From the IMG/VR virus record IMGVR_UViG_3300027741_000123, positions 1-43,457 of that record: a stretch of DNA of 43,457 nt; one strand, written 5' to 3'. The notes below the pieces were generated by a model, which saw only the letters and a list, made by a program, of their open reading frames with translations, was not told where the DNA came from and searched no databases. Positions within the stretch are counted from its first letter, which is position 1. Each line of letters begins with the position of its first letter. Source of the DNA: a virus. Below are positions 1-7,242 of this stretch, piece after piece. The position numbers and the translations under genes are program-made.

Positions 1-158
1 GTACCTGCAGCCATTTCAGGAGGCATAGAGGAAGGCGTCGGGGGTGGCCCTGCTAATCCGGGCATTTGTTGTGGTGCAGCAAATTGCCCTTGACCCGGAG
101 GTGGAGCCATCTGAGCTTGTTCAGCTTTCATTTCTGCATCGGCTTTAAGGATTGCTTG
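1..158. repeat. Terminal direct repeat, copy 1 (circular joint)
   Basis: Bases 1-158 match 43300-43457 except for one base: A at 32 against G at 43331. The repeat lies inside the portal gene, and joining the ends keeps that frame open, so it marks a circular or circularly permuted assembly rather than a gene duplication. The mismatch changes one portal codon (Ser in this copy, Pro in the other). Confidence 0.95.
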
Positions 159-1754
159 GACAAGATCAGGTTCTTTGCGTCGATATTTTTCGATTCGTGC
201 AAGATGAGTTACGGGGATTTGTCCCTGTGCCGCTTGATTAGCAAGACCTTGAAGTAAAGCTTCTTCGATTGTTTCTTCTTCAACTCGCGCTGACTCTGCA
301 TCAGGATCGTCAATGTATGGGTGACGCGAACGCAAAGTGTGGAGGCTAATTGCTTTCATGCCAAGCAATTGACCAAGTTGGATAGTTGTGCCTTGAACGT
401 CTGAACCGGGGATTGTGTAAGCAACAACGTTGTCTGTAGTTTCAATATGGACTGATGGAGTAAATTCAACTGTCCCTTTATCTCCGGGCCAGCCAGAAAA
501 CATAGAGTATTTTTTCTCAGGCCAATAAGTTTTATACTGTTCAAAGATAACAGTGTTGACATGTTCTAAAGCGACTTCCATTACTTCTTGCATTTCTTGT
601 ACGCGCGGGTCAACGGCAGTTCCCATCATGGAATCCATGCCTCGTCCTGTACGTAATGACCCGTAAGTTTCTCCACCGGCTTGTGGTACTAAACCTGTAC
701 CAATACGAACATTACGTTCAAGTCGGTCAATCATTTGTTGGGTATAGGGATCAGGGTTACCGGCTAATTCACCAATGTTCTTAGCATCAAGAACAATGTT
801 CATCTCACCGGTACGACCGTCTTTCCATTGACCACCAACCAACTGAGGAGTTTTGATTGAATCTCCAATAATGAAACGGTCACGGAAAATAGCTTTTTCT
901 CCAGCGGCAATAGCAAGTGCTTGAAGTTGTGCCATCAGATCGACTTGACCAGTGAGGTTAGCAATTTGAGAAATGATTTTGTCTAACGTGACACGTGCTG
1001 GAGTATAAACAGGGCAGATGCCGGTAGGATTAGGCCACCGTTTAAGTTCCATACTATGAACAATGGTGCCAGTTGAACCAAGTGTACGTTGCTCCCAATT
1101 GCGAGGCCCAAGAATTCCGATGACAGTCACTTCATCATCTACCCATTCAACTACATCCCACATTTCGGTTCCGGTATGAGAAATCTCTTTAATCCAACCT
1201 TGGGTTTCTGGATAATGTTCCCGCAACCAAATCGAAGATTTAGGATAAATGAACGCGCAATTCTTAGGTGGCGTAAGATCTTCCGGAGCTTTAGGTTCAG
1301 GATAAGAAGTTAAAGGATCACGTAATTCCAAACGCGGGTATCCAGTTTGAAAGTCAGGTACCACGATAAAAGAAGCAGTGGAATAACCAGCAAGATGTCG
1401 CATTGCACGGCGAAGATGCAATTTGGTTTTAGAATGATGATGAGTAGCCCCAAGAATTTTGCGACGAATAGCACCAAATTCACGGGAACGAACACCAACT
1501 TCTTTAGTCGAATCAATAGCAGGCGAATTCATATATGGCATCACACTCGCTGCGCGCATACCTAAAAAGTCAATTGCTTCTGCAATAAGTGCTGGAGTAG
1601 TTGGCGGCAAAACGTCAGAGTCTGTCTCTGACACATAAGGAAGAACCCAATCGGCATTGTAGCGCCGACGTACCTCAATCATTTTGCCAAGCAAAGCGCC
1701 ATTGTTCATCTGCCGATTGCGGCAAATCATGACAATTTGATCCCATGTAATCAT
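1..1754 (-). CDS. Portal protein (N-terminal 584 codons; continues at 43158-43457)
   Basis: Reading down from ATG at 1754 the frame is open to base 1. It continues without a break at 43299 and stops at 43158, giving a 631-residue protein. The portal forms the dodecameric DNA gate at the capsid vertex. I call it from its place directly after TerL (ATGA overlap), its length, and sequence content typical of actinophage portals: a long alpha/beta body with the GLVPQAGGETYGSLRTGR region near residue 410, then a charged helical segment and a low-complexity Pro/Gln/Met-rich tail. No catalytic motif is expected. A late structural neighbourhood supports the call. The alternative, another head-vertex protein, is less likely because no other portal-sized candidate exists. 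Confidence 0.8.
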   Translation of the reverse strand, partial: MITWDQIVMICRNRQMNNGALLGKMIEVRRRYNADWVLPYVSETDSDVLPPTTPALIAEAIDFLGMRAASVMPYMNSPAIDSTKEVGVRSREFGAIRRKILGATHHHSKTKLHLRRAMRHLAGYSTASFIVVPDFQTGYPRLELRDPLTSYPEPKAPEDLTPPKNCAFIYPKSSIWLREHYPETQGWIKEISHTGTEMWDVVEWVDDEVTVIGILGPRNWEQRTLGSTGTIVHSMELKRWPNPTGICPVYTPARVTLDKIISQIANLTGQVDLMAQLQALAIAAGEKAIFRDRFIIGDSIKTPQLVGGQWKDGRTGEMNIVLDAKNIGELAGNPDPYTQQMIDRLERNVRIGTGLVPQAGGETYGSLRTGRGMDSMMGTAVDPRVQEMQEVMEVALEHVNTVIFEQYKTYWPEKKYSMFSGWPGDKGTVEFTPSVHIETTDNVVAYTIPGSDVQGTTIQLGQLLGMKAISLHTLRSRHPYIDDPDAESARVEEETIEEALLQGLANQAAQGQIPVTHLARIEKYRRKEPDLVQAILKADAEMKAEQAQMAPPPGQGQFAAPQQMPGLAGPPPTPSSMPPEMAAG

Positions 1755-3496
1755 GAATACACTCCAATCGGAACAATTAATCCCGTATGCGTTGGGCGAT
1801 ACGGCATACCTGCAAAAGCAAATTGATCAGGACTAAAATGTTCTGACCCTCTTCGTTCCCTCCAAAGAATCCATCCAAACCATAATGCCATTAATCTGTC
1901 TTGACGTAAACGGGCGCCTTTAATATGAGGACGCCAACGTTTAAGTTGATTAATTGTTTCATCCATTAGATGACGAGTATAAACATCATCTGCATATGGA
2001 ATTTCAATTAACCCCAACCGGCAATCTCTTGCCATAGAAGCAATACCAATTTCTTCGTCATACTTATTATCACCCGTTAAATGGGATCTAATAGCAAAAC
2101 CAAAACGATCTTGCATTGCTAATAACTGTCGATCAGACGAAAGTCCTTTCTGAAAAGCATTGGCTTCGATAACAACATCTGTTACTGAAATACCATCGCC
2201 TACAAGCCGGAGAATCATTTCTTCAACCCGAGCAAACACCTGCTCATACGAAGTTAACTTTTGATCCTCATAAAGATCTACTAATTTAAGTTTACCATCA
2301 TGAAAGCAAAGACCTTCAACAACATTAAAACCACCAAGAGCAGGATCAAGAGTAACAACACCTACACCACCCGGAGCGCGATCTTTAATCTGTCGCACAG
2401 GATTACACATCATTGCCACATGTTCATCAGTAAATGTGCGATCGCCAGCAACCAAAGGATTCTGCATATAGTTACGCGCCCAAGCTGCCTCACCTACTTT
2501 CATGCGAGTACGATCCAGCATATCCATTGTGTAACCTGCACCAGTATCATCATCGTAAGGCCACAATGGTTCATGGTTACCAGAGAGTTCATTAAACACC
2601 ACCGCGGGTAGTTTAATAACCCTCATAACATCTACACCAAAGTTATCTATTAGCACTTCATAAAAATCTTGCTCGCCTACACGTGTTCCATTAATGGTAG
2701 TGCGACCACGTTCGCCCGGTCGTGACAACCAATCCTGCCGAAACACTTGAACAATTTTATTGGTTTGATTGTAATTCTTAAGAGACGTTACGTCGTCAAC
2801 GTGGAGATGGTCTGTACGTGTACCAGCAATAGCGCTGCCAATGCCAAGGCCAACCATAGAATAATCACGTTCGTCAAATGAACCTTTTTTGTACACAGAG
2901 AAATAATCTGCTTGCCAAGCTTGTGCAACCTTTTGTGCAGGCTGTGGTTCAAACGGACCCCACTTAGTAACGTACTCACGATACGGACCTCCCTGAGACA
3001 TACGCGATTTAACACGTGCAAGAATTTTACGAGACATTGGTTGTCCTTCAGAAGCAACCGTAAAACGAAATGAAGGATCAATCGCTAATTTGTAAGAAGC
3101 ATAATCTTCAAACAACGTAGTTTTACCATGTTCCGGAGGCCACAAAATCATTGTGATATTACCCGGAGGGGTATGTTCATAAGCATGAATGGCTTTGATA
3201 TGAAACCACGGCGAGTTCATCCCAAAATATTTTTTGCGAAACGCAGCAAAACCTTCCGACCACCCATCGGCAGCCGGAAGGTTTTCTGTATCTAACCGAA
3301 GCTCATCTACACGGTGAGCAAAATCTGGATATCGTTCACGCCAACGAGAATAAGTATTACGTGCAACACCAGCAGCAGCACACGCAACATCAATGCTGCG
3401 TTCTGCTTCAAACGATTCCATAAACGCTTGCCGACGTTTAATAGAAGACTTGCTTCTTGTCTCGTTTTGTTTAGCAAAAACTATAGGATCAGCCAT
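1751..3496 (-). CDS. terL: Terminase large subunit with N-terminal helix-turn-helix
   Basis: This 581-residue ATPase-nuclease packages DNA into the prohead. Visible motifs are an N-terminal homeodomain-like HTH at about residues 19-65 (AAAGVARNTYSRWRERYPDF), Walker A PPEHGKTT at 120-127, Walker B LHVDD at 231-235, and RNase H-fold nuclease acids D384 (TLDPALGG), E444 (VVIEAN) and D533 (RQDRLMALWF). It overlaps the portal start by four bases. No separate small terminase gene was found, and the HTH resembles the DNA-recognition domain of small terminases, so one protein may do both jobs (inference). The ATG at 3496 lacks an obvious Shine-Dalgarno sequence, and a small hairpin (3510-3524) lies just upstream. 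Confidence 0.95.
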   Translation of the reverse strand: MADPIVFAKQNETRSKSSIKRRQAFMESFEAERSIDVACAAAGVARNTYSRWRERYPDFAHRVDELRLDTENLPAADGWSEGFAAFRKKYFGMNSPWFHIKAIHAYEHTPPGNITMILWPPEHGKTTLFEDYASYKLAIDPSFRFTVASEGQPMSRKILARVKSRMSQGGPYREYVTKWGPFEPQPAQKVAQAWQADYFSVYKKGSFDERDYSMVGLGIGSAIAGTRTDHLHVDDVTSLKNYNQTNKIVQVFRQDWLSRPGERGRTTINGTRVGEQDFYEVLIDNFGVDVMRVIKLPAVVFNELSGNHEPLWPYDDDTGAGYTMDMLDRTRMKVGEAAWARNYMQNPLVAGDRTFTDEHVAMMCNPVRQIKDRAPGGVGVVTLDPALGGFNVVEGLCFHDGKLKLVDLYEDQKLTSYEQVFARVEEMILRLVGDGISVTDVVIEANAFQKGLSSDRQLLAMQDRFGFAIRSHLTGDNKYDEEIGIASMARDCRLGLIEIPYADDVYTRHLMDETINQLKRWRPHIKGARLRQDRLMALWFGWILWRERRGSEHFSPDQFAFAGMPYRPTHTGLIVPIGVYS

Positions 3497-3524
3497 GTAA
3501 GCACAAATGCTAACACGGAGTTAG

Positions 3525-3836
3525 TCATCCAGACGCCCTAAGCGAACCTTCAAAAGTTCCTGAAACTTTTTCATAGTAAATACCTTTTGGCGCACGAACA
3601 CCACCAGTTTCTTCGTTGACATTATAAAAGATATTCACAGATTCGCCAGCAGGAACAGAAACGGTTTCAAGCAAAACACCACTAGCCGTAGCCGTGTTAT
3701 TATCCCAAACCCTAATTACACCTACAACAACATCAGTATTGCGTACAGTTAAACCATAATAAGTAGCAGGCGTATCTTGAACAAGTAATGAACCTGCACT
3801 AATATTAAAAGATTTAACTGGAGAGCGGCTAGCCAT
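3525..3836 (-). CDS. Small beta-rich virion protein, unknown
   Basis: This 103-residue protein starts at ATG 3836 behind a GGAG box (ggagtttt-ATG). It is predicted to be mostly beta strand (alternating hydrophobics around TYYGLTVRNTDVVVGVIRVW and VSVPAGESVNIFYN), with no signal peptide or membrane segment. It lies immediately upstream of TerL in the late operon. A beta-sandwich decoration, head-fibre or spike protein would fit, but I do not recognise a family and the role is inference. Confidence 0.75.
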   Translation of the reverse strand: MASRSPVKSFNISAGSLLVQDTPATYYGLTVRNTDVVVGVIRVWDNNTATASGVLLETVSVPAGESVNIFYNVNEETGGVRAPKGIYYEKVSGTFEGSLRASG

Positions 3837-3847
3837 AAAACTCCTTA

Positions 3848-4297
3848 TTAGATAAAAAACATTCCGGCATGGTTCATATTCACTTCATTAGGACGACTGA
3901 TTTGCTGAACACCACGAACAACAGGCACAGCATCAGTATCAACAAACAAACGAAGCGTAACCCCATTGGTCCTATTGCCAATAACAAGACCTAAAACAAC
4001 ATCACCAGCAACAAGAGTGCCAGTAGGAATGTGAAGATCAGCAATCCGATTAATAGTTGCACGGTCTAAAACAAAAGAAACAAAATCACCAAATTTTACC
4101 TGATTTTCCGGCGCAACCACAACAACTTCAACCGGAACAACTTCCTCAATAGGTACATCAACCAAACTAGCAGCGGCGCGTAAAGCCGCCATTTCCACAT
4201 CAGAAGCTTCAGTTAATACCGGCTCTTCTAAAATAACACCAGCCGGAGGTTGCGCTTCAATAGGCTCCTCAACCTCAACATCTTTTTTAGGGGCCAT
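3848..4297 (-). CDS. Late structural-operon protein with acidic N-terminus, unknown
   Basis: This 149-residue protein is called from ATG at 4297, which overlaps the previous stop as TGATG. A TTG one codon earlier is the only alternative. The first 70 residues are acidic and Pro/Val/Glu-rich (EEVVPVEVVVVAPENQ), and the C-terminal 80 look like a compact beta domain (VKFGDFVSFVLDRATINRI, GTLVAGDVVLGLVIGNRT). No family was recognised. Its place before TerL suggests a head or packaging accessory protein. Confidence 0.7.
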   Translation of the reverse strand: MAPKKDVEVEEPIEAQPPAGVILEEPVLTEASDVEMAALRAAASLVDVPIEEVVPVEVVVVAPENQVKFGDFVSFVLDRATINRIADLHIPTGTLVAGDVVLGLVIGNRTNGVTLRLFVDTDAVPVVRGVQQISRPNEVNMNHAGMFFI

Positions 4298-4497
4298 CAA
4301 TAACCACCCATCGGCGAAGAAGGCATACCCATGCCGCCACCCATGCCACCCATACCGCCACCCATCGGAGGCATCGGAGGACGCATTGAAGGACGAGGCA
4401 TAGGCTTCTTAACCGCAGCCTTCTTAACAGCTTTCTTAGAAACAGCTTTCTTAACAGGTTTCTTAACCATTTTTTTCGCAGGTTTCTTAGCAGCCAT
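4297..4497 (-). CDS. Histone H1-like Lys/Ala/Pro protein with Gly-Met tail
   Basis: The 66-residue product has two halves. Residues 1-32 are repeated KK/PA/KKAV units like the tails of bacterial and eukaryotic H1-type DNA-compacting proteins. Residues 33-66 are Pro, Met and Gly only, with GGGMGGMGGG-type repeats. It begins with ATG in a TGATG overlap with the previous gene. A basic disordered protein in a late operon could bind packaged DNA or nucleate assembly, but this rests on composition alone. Confidence 0.7.
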   Translation of the reverse strand: MAAKKPAKKMVKKPVKKAVSKKAVKKAAVKKPMPRPSMRPPMPPMGGGMGGMGGGMGMPSSPMGGY

Positions 4498-4700
4498 CAG
4501 TACATACCCTTCTGCGACTTGGGATGCTTTGTTGCAGTTTGCATCCCACTACCACTAACACGACCGCCACCAGACGGTTTAGAATTAATATTTGTTGCAC
4601 ACGGATAACCAGCATTAATGCCTTTACCAGCAACAAACGAAGCAGAACGAGAAGGCGCACCTTTAGCAAAAAAATCTGTAGTATCCGGAACTTCACTCAT
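4497..4700 (-). CDS. Small Gly-rich late protein, paralogue of the 4697-4882 gene
   Basis: This 67-residue protein starts at ATG 4700 in an ATGA overlap. Its middle, GKGINAGYPCATNINSKPSG followed by GGRV, matches the neighbouring gene's GKGIN...NVNSKPTGGGRV. Both products are therefore copies of one short motif. No domain was recognised. It probably encodes a small structural or assembly peptide. Confidence 0.7.
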   Translation of the reverse strand: MSEVPDTTDFFAKGAPSRSASFVAGKGINAGYPCATNINSKPSGGGRVSGSGMQTATKHPKSQKGMY

Positions 4701-4882
4701 GACCAGCCTTTCATAGCATCAGAAACCTTGCCAGTACGACCAGCCTTACCCGCTTTAGGATGAGGATTCTCCGCATACACAAGAGCAGGCCCAACACGCC
4801 CACCACCAGTAGGTTTCGAATTAACATTCAAAGGCGAAGTAGACGGCCCCGGATTAATACCCTTACCAGAATAATTTTTCAT
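4697..4882 (-). CDS. First gene of the leftward late operon; small Gly-rich protein
   Basis: This 61-residue protein is called from ATG 4882. The frame stays open further upstream, but that stretch translates to a Cys/Val/Trp-rich string arising from GT-rich non-coding DNA, so I reject the longer form. It shares the GKGIN-x-NSKPxGGGRV motif with the next gene (4497-4700), which suggests a tandem duplication. No strong Shine-Dalgarno sequence is visible. It is the first gene downstream of the putative leftward promoter and terminator-like hairpin. Confidence 0.65.
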   Translation of the reverse strand: MKNYSGKGINPGPSTSPLNVNSKPTGGGRVGPALVYAENPHPKAGKAGRTGKVSDAMKGWS

Positions 4883-4931
4883 ATACACACAATACCACAC
4901 AACACACAAAAAACCTACACACCAAAAGAAG

Positions 4932-4963
4932 GAGCCTGCCCCCACACACATAGAGGCAGGCTC
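4932..4963 (-). terminator. Terminator-like hairpin in the late-operon leader
   Basis: GAGCCTGCC (4932-4940) and GGCAGGCTC (4955-4963) form a perfect 9-bp stem. Read on the minus strand the stem is followed by CTTCTTTTGG and, further on, a run of six T. It stands about 50 nt before the first late gene, so it could attenuate leftward transcription. It is not followed by T on the plus strand. Confidence 0.5.
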
Positions 4964-5042
4964 AACTTCCAACACGCACACACAAGCGCAAACAAAGCAT
5001 ACCACAATGAGCCAAGAACATGGTACCATTAAGAGACACACA

Positions 5043-5193
5043 TAGAAGCACCTCACCGGAGAGAGGCATACGTCCGGCATTGGCTAGCAACCAATGGTTC
5101 GCCCGTCAGAGGGGCTTCCATCATCACGCCCAGCTAAGTGGTGAATGTGTGAACCTACTACAACAGGTCGGGAGGACCCGGGGGGGATCTGTT
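5043..5193. ncRNA. Structured RNA candidate (cloverleaf-like, about 150 nt)
   Basis: No credible gene lies here, but nested helices can be drawn. GAAGC-A-CCTC (5045-5054) pairs with GAGG-G-GCTTC (5109-5118), closing a junction that holds CCGGA/TCCGG (5056-5060/5073-5077) and CATTGG/CCAATG (5078-5083/5091-5096). Then follow CATCATCAC/GTGGTGAATG (5119-5127/5138-5147, one bulge) and AACAGGTC/GATCTGTT (5162-5169/5186-5193). Two G-T wobbles would be A-C mismatches on the minus strand, which favours plus. The predicted leftward promoter just upstream would instead put it in the late-operon leader. The strand is unresolved. Confidence 0.5.
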
Positions 5194-5194
5194 A

Positions 5195-5375
5195 AAGACA
5201 CACACCCACAACCCCAACACACCAACAACAACCACCTGTTGTCACCGCACACCCAAACAAGCAATCTCACTATAAACAGACCCCCTAGTACTGTCACATC
5301 ACCCCCTCAACCCGCACGGTTTACGCCCAAAAAACAAAAAACAACCCTCCAACCACACCAAACCACACACAACGA
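5195..5375. other. C/A-rich, G-poor spacer in the divergent control region
   Basis: On the plus strand this stretch is almost all C and A with short ACACAC and CAACAA runs. At about 5375-5390 it flips abruptly to G/T-rich sequence. The flip coincides with the change of coding strand, as expected at a divergent transcription start or replication origin. I see no gene, and apart from the promoter at 5269-5297 no discrete site. Confidence 0.6.
5269..5297 (-). promoter_or_regulatory. Sigma70-like leftward promoter for the late operon
   Basis: On the minus strand GTGACA (5297-5292) and TATAGT (5274-5269) each differ from the bacterial -35 and -10 consensus by one base and are spaced by exactly 17 nt. 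Transcription would start near 5262 and give a leader of roughly 380 nt carrying the structured element at 5043-5193 and the hairpin at 4932-4963 before the first late gene. Confidence 0.5.
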
Positions 5376-5393
5376 TTAACGTTTGTTGCGGTT

Positions 5394-6090
5394 GTGATGG
5401 GTGTTTGTTGTGTTGGGGGAGGTGGTGGTGGCAGGCTTCTGTTGTGGGTAACGGTTGGTGGTGTTGCAGCGCCCATCACGGAGCCGAGGGCCAGGGCAAA
5501 CCAAGTTCGCCAACAAGTTGACTGAACTTGTTTACATGGCCTTCGTTCCGCGCTGTTCGCTTCCACGCTTCGATTCTGCGTCCTGCCGACTACCTTTCGG
5601 GACTCAGCGTGAAGGCTGGCGGATGAGAATCCGGCTTCCCTTGTGGGCGAACGATGGTCCCGAAACGGCAGGAACGTTCGCCACCCGCTGGGTGTCGAAC
5701 TCGCTGTGACCTTCGGACTGCGTTTGTCTGGGCGGTGTGCATTGGGGGTCCGAAGGCCACGGTCTAGCTTAGAGATCCCTGCGCTTATCCGCCGCTAGGG
5801 CAGAGGATTCTGATTTCGGCGGCGAGGCGCTACGTTTTTGGTTTCGGTTGGGCGTGTTGGGCTCAGGCGCACACCACCGAAATAACAATCCTCGTACCTG
5901 CTCGTGGAGAGAGTCCGACTATTTCCACAGCCCGTCGCAGGCTCCGGTGTGGAAATGCCGCCCTCCTTACCTACTCGCGACCCTAGACGGCGCGCACAGG
6001 AATCTCATCTTGGGTGGGGTAGTTCAGGTCGTAGCCGAGAGAGTCGGTTAAAGGCTTAACTGCAAACTACTAGAGGCGGATACCGCCGCA
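5394..6090 (+). ncRNA. Large ornate structured RNA candidate (about 700 nt)
   Basis: GC-rich, non-coding by composition, and full of complementary segments: GTGATGGG/CCCATCAC (5394-5401/5472-5479), GAGGGCCA/TGGCCTTC (5486-5493/5537-5544) enclosing AACAAGTT/AACTTGTT (5512-5519/5525-5532), 5611-5619/5631-5638, GGCGAACG/CGTTCGCC (5646-5653/5675-5682), a 13-bp helix with one mismatch (5706-5718/5748-5760), CCGCCG/CGGCGG (5789-5794/5817-5822), TTTCGGT/ACCGAAA (5842-5848/5876-5882), ATTTCCACA/TGTGGAAAT (5921-5929/5948-5956), AGCCGA/TCGGTT (6033-6038/6044-6049) and GGCGG/CCGCC (6075-6079/6083-6087). Wobble pairs fit the plus strand. Size, phage context and nearby tRNAs recall the GOLLD and ROOL classes, but membership is unproven. 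The ends are approximate. Confidence 0.65.
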
Positions 6091-6108
6091 TACATACAGG
6101 AGTAGGTT

Positions 6109-6777
6109 ATGAGCGCATTGTTGGAGGCTGGAAGCACCGAGGCAGGTAAGAAGGTGTGTAACACGTTTTTTCGGGAGATGTCGTTGGATGTTTCGGGTTT
6201 GCAGATGGTTGCAGGAACCGGACCGCGCAGTTTGGTGTTGGAGGATCGGTACACCCGTTGGGCGGCGAGCGAGGCGGTCCGGTTGGAGGTGCGGCGTCTG
6301 AAGATGCGGTACGCAGATCGGTTGGTCGTGGTTTCGGGCGGTGCCGAGGGTTTCGACGAGTTGTGGTTCAAGGTTGCGGCGGATGAGGGTGTGAAGACGG
6401 TGTTGTGCCTGCCATCACAGAGTGCGTCGTTCTACGCGTGGGGCCGGAAGGGGTCGTTGCTCGGTCGTGATCGGACGCCTCAGTTGCAGGCGATGTTGGA
6501 ACGAGCTTCGTTCCTCCCGATCTGGGTCGATCAGATCATCAAGGTTCAGCGTGAGGACGGAGTGTACGCGCTCGGTGGTGATGGGCCGTTCGTGGATTGG
6601 GAGCGTGGGACGTCGTTCTGGAAGCGGGAGAAGGGGACGGAACACATCAACATGATTCGGAACCGGTTCATGATTCAGATTGCGGATGGGTTTGAGGTGT
6701 TTGCGAGTGACACGCCGGGGACGCAGCATTGTCTCCGAGCGATCAAGCAGGCGAAGGTTCCGTATCGGTTCGTTTGA
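6109..6777 (+). CDS. SLOG-family (YspA/DprA-like) nucleotide-binding protein
   Basis: This 222-residue protein has a Rossmann-like SLOG core: a first strand ending in the glycine loop GTGPR (36-40) and the later VVVSGGAEGFDE motif (73-84) with a helix and strand after it (VKTVLCLPS). SLOG domains bind nucleotides or NAD-derived ligands and occur as sensors in several phage-defence systems, so a role in sensing or sequestering such a ligand is plausible but inferred. It starts at ATG 6109 with AGGAG six bases upstream. It directly follows the large RNA candidate and is GC-rich with GTG/CGG-heavy codons unlike the rest of the phage. Its stop codon begins the first hairpin element. Confidence 0.75.
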   Translation: MSALLEAGSTEAGKKVCNTFFREMSLDVSGLQMVAGTGPRSLVLEDRYTRWAASEAVRLEVRRLKMRYADRLVVVSGGAEGFDELWFKVAADEGVKTVLCLPSQSASFYAWGRKGSLLGRDRTPQLQAMLERASFLPIWVDQIIKVQREDGVYALGGDGPFVDWERGTSFWKREKGTEHINMIRNRFMIQIADGFEVFASDTPGTQHCLRAIKQAKVPYRFV

Positions 6778-6832
6778 GTCAATTTCAGGTGCATCCGGGC
6801 GTTGTCCGGGTGCATCTGGGGCTTTACTCAAA
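6773..6832 (+). promoter_or_regulatory. Intergenic RNA hairpin element, copy 1
   Basis: The outer stem TTTGAGT/ACTCAAA (6773-6779/6826-6832) includes the stop codon of the SLOG gene. The inner 15-bp stem is 6786-6800 paired with 6804-6818 around loop GTT, with three G-T wobbles that only pair on the plus strand. Copies 2 and 3 follow the next two genes. No T-run follows, so it is not a simple terminator. Confidence 0.8.
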
Positions 6833-6852
6833 CATATACAGGAGGCAGGAAG

Positions 6853-7242
6853 ATGCACCTTGCAACAGCAGGTCAAGCGCGTGTTTGGAACAAGCGGTTC
6901 GGTGATGCACCGAGTTCCGCGTTGTATGTTGGTCGGCCGTCGAAGTGGGGTAACCCGTTCCCGGTCACGAAGTGGCGGTCGACGAGCAGGGCGGTTCAGG
7001 AGTACGTCGATTGGTTGTTGTTCATGGATGGTGAACCAGAGGAGTTGCGTCAGTCGTTGATGGATGGCGAGCTGTCGGGGCAGGAGTTGGTGTGTTGGTG
7101 TGTGGATCGTGGCGGTGTTGGTGTGTGTCATGCGAAGGTGTTGGCGCGGGTTCAGGCGCAGTTTGAGACACCGGGGTGGACGCTGGCGGATGTGCGAGCG
7201 TATTGGTTGCACAAGTTGTCAAGAATTGGGTATTGGGCTTGA
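6853..7242 (+). CDS. DUF4326-family protein
   Basis: This 129-residue protein carries the DUF4326 signature: an N-terminal YVGRPSKWGNPF motif (about residues 27-38) and a C-terminal cysteine/histidine motif LVCWCVDR...GVCHAKVL. The family's biochemical function is unknown to me. The conserved Cys-x-Cys and Cys-His pair suggest a metal or nucleotide site (inference). The start is ATG 6853 behind AGGAGG. The longer reading from 6802 would run through the hairpin element and is rejected. It sits between two copies of that element and next to the SLOG gene, which suggests a joint function. Confidence 0.8.
   Translation: MHLATAGQARVWNKRFGDAPSSALYVGRPSKWGNPFPVTKWRSTSRAVQEYVDWLLFMDGEPEELRQSLMDGELSGQELVCWCVDRGGVGVCHAKVLARVQAQFETPGWTLADVRAYWLHKLSRIGYWA

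Noticed and set aside
4883-5080. Upstream extension of the first late gene
   Set aside because: The added residues are a Cys/Val/Trp/Phe string produced by GT-rich DNA and contain the terminator-like hairpin.
5512-5540. TTGACT as a -35 promoter element
   Set aside because: No -10 hexamer lies 16-18 bases downstream, and the bases form part of a perfect hairpin of the RNA candidate.
5455-6051. Two plus-strand frames inside the large RNA candidate
   Set aside because: No Shine-Dalgarno sites, unusual composition, and they cut across helices. RNA structure explains the region better.
6415-7212. Long minus-strand frame of 265 codons
   Set aside because: It lies opposite the SLOG and DUF4326 genes, is rich in Arg/His/Pro from GC-rich antisense codons, and crosses the RNA hairpin element. 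The plus-strand genes have family motifs and Shine-Dalgarno sites.
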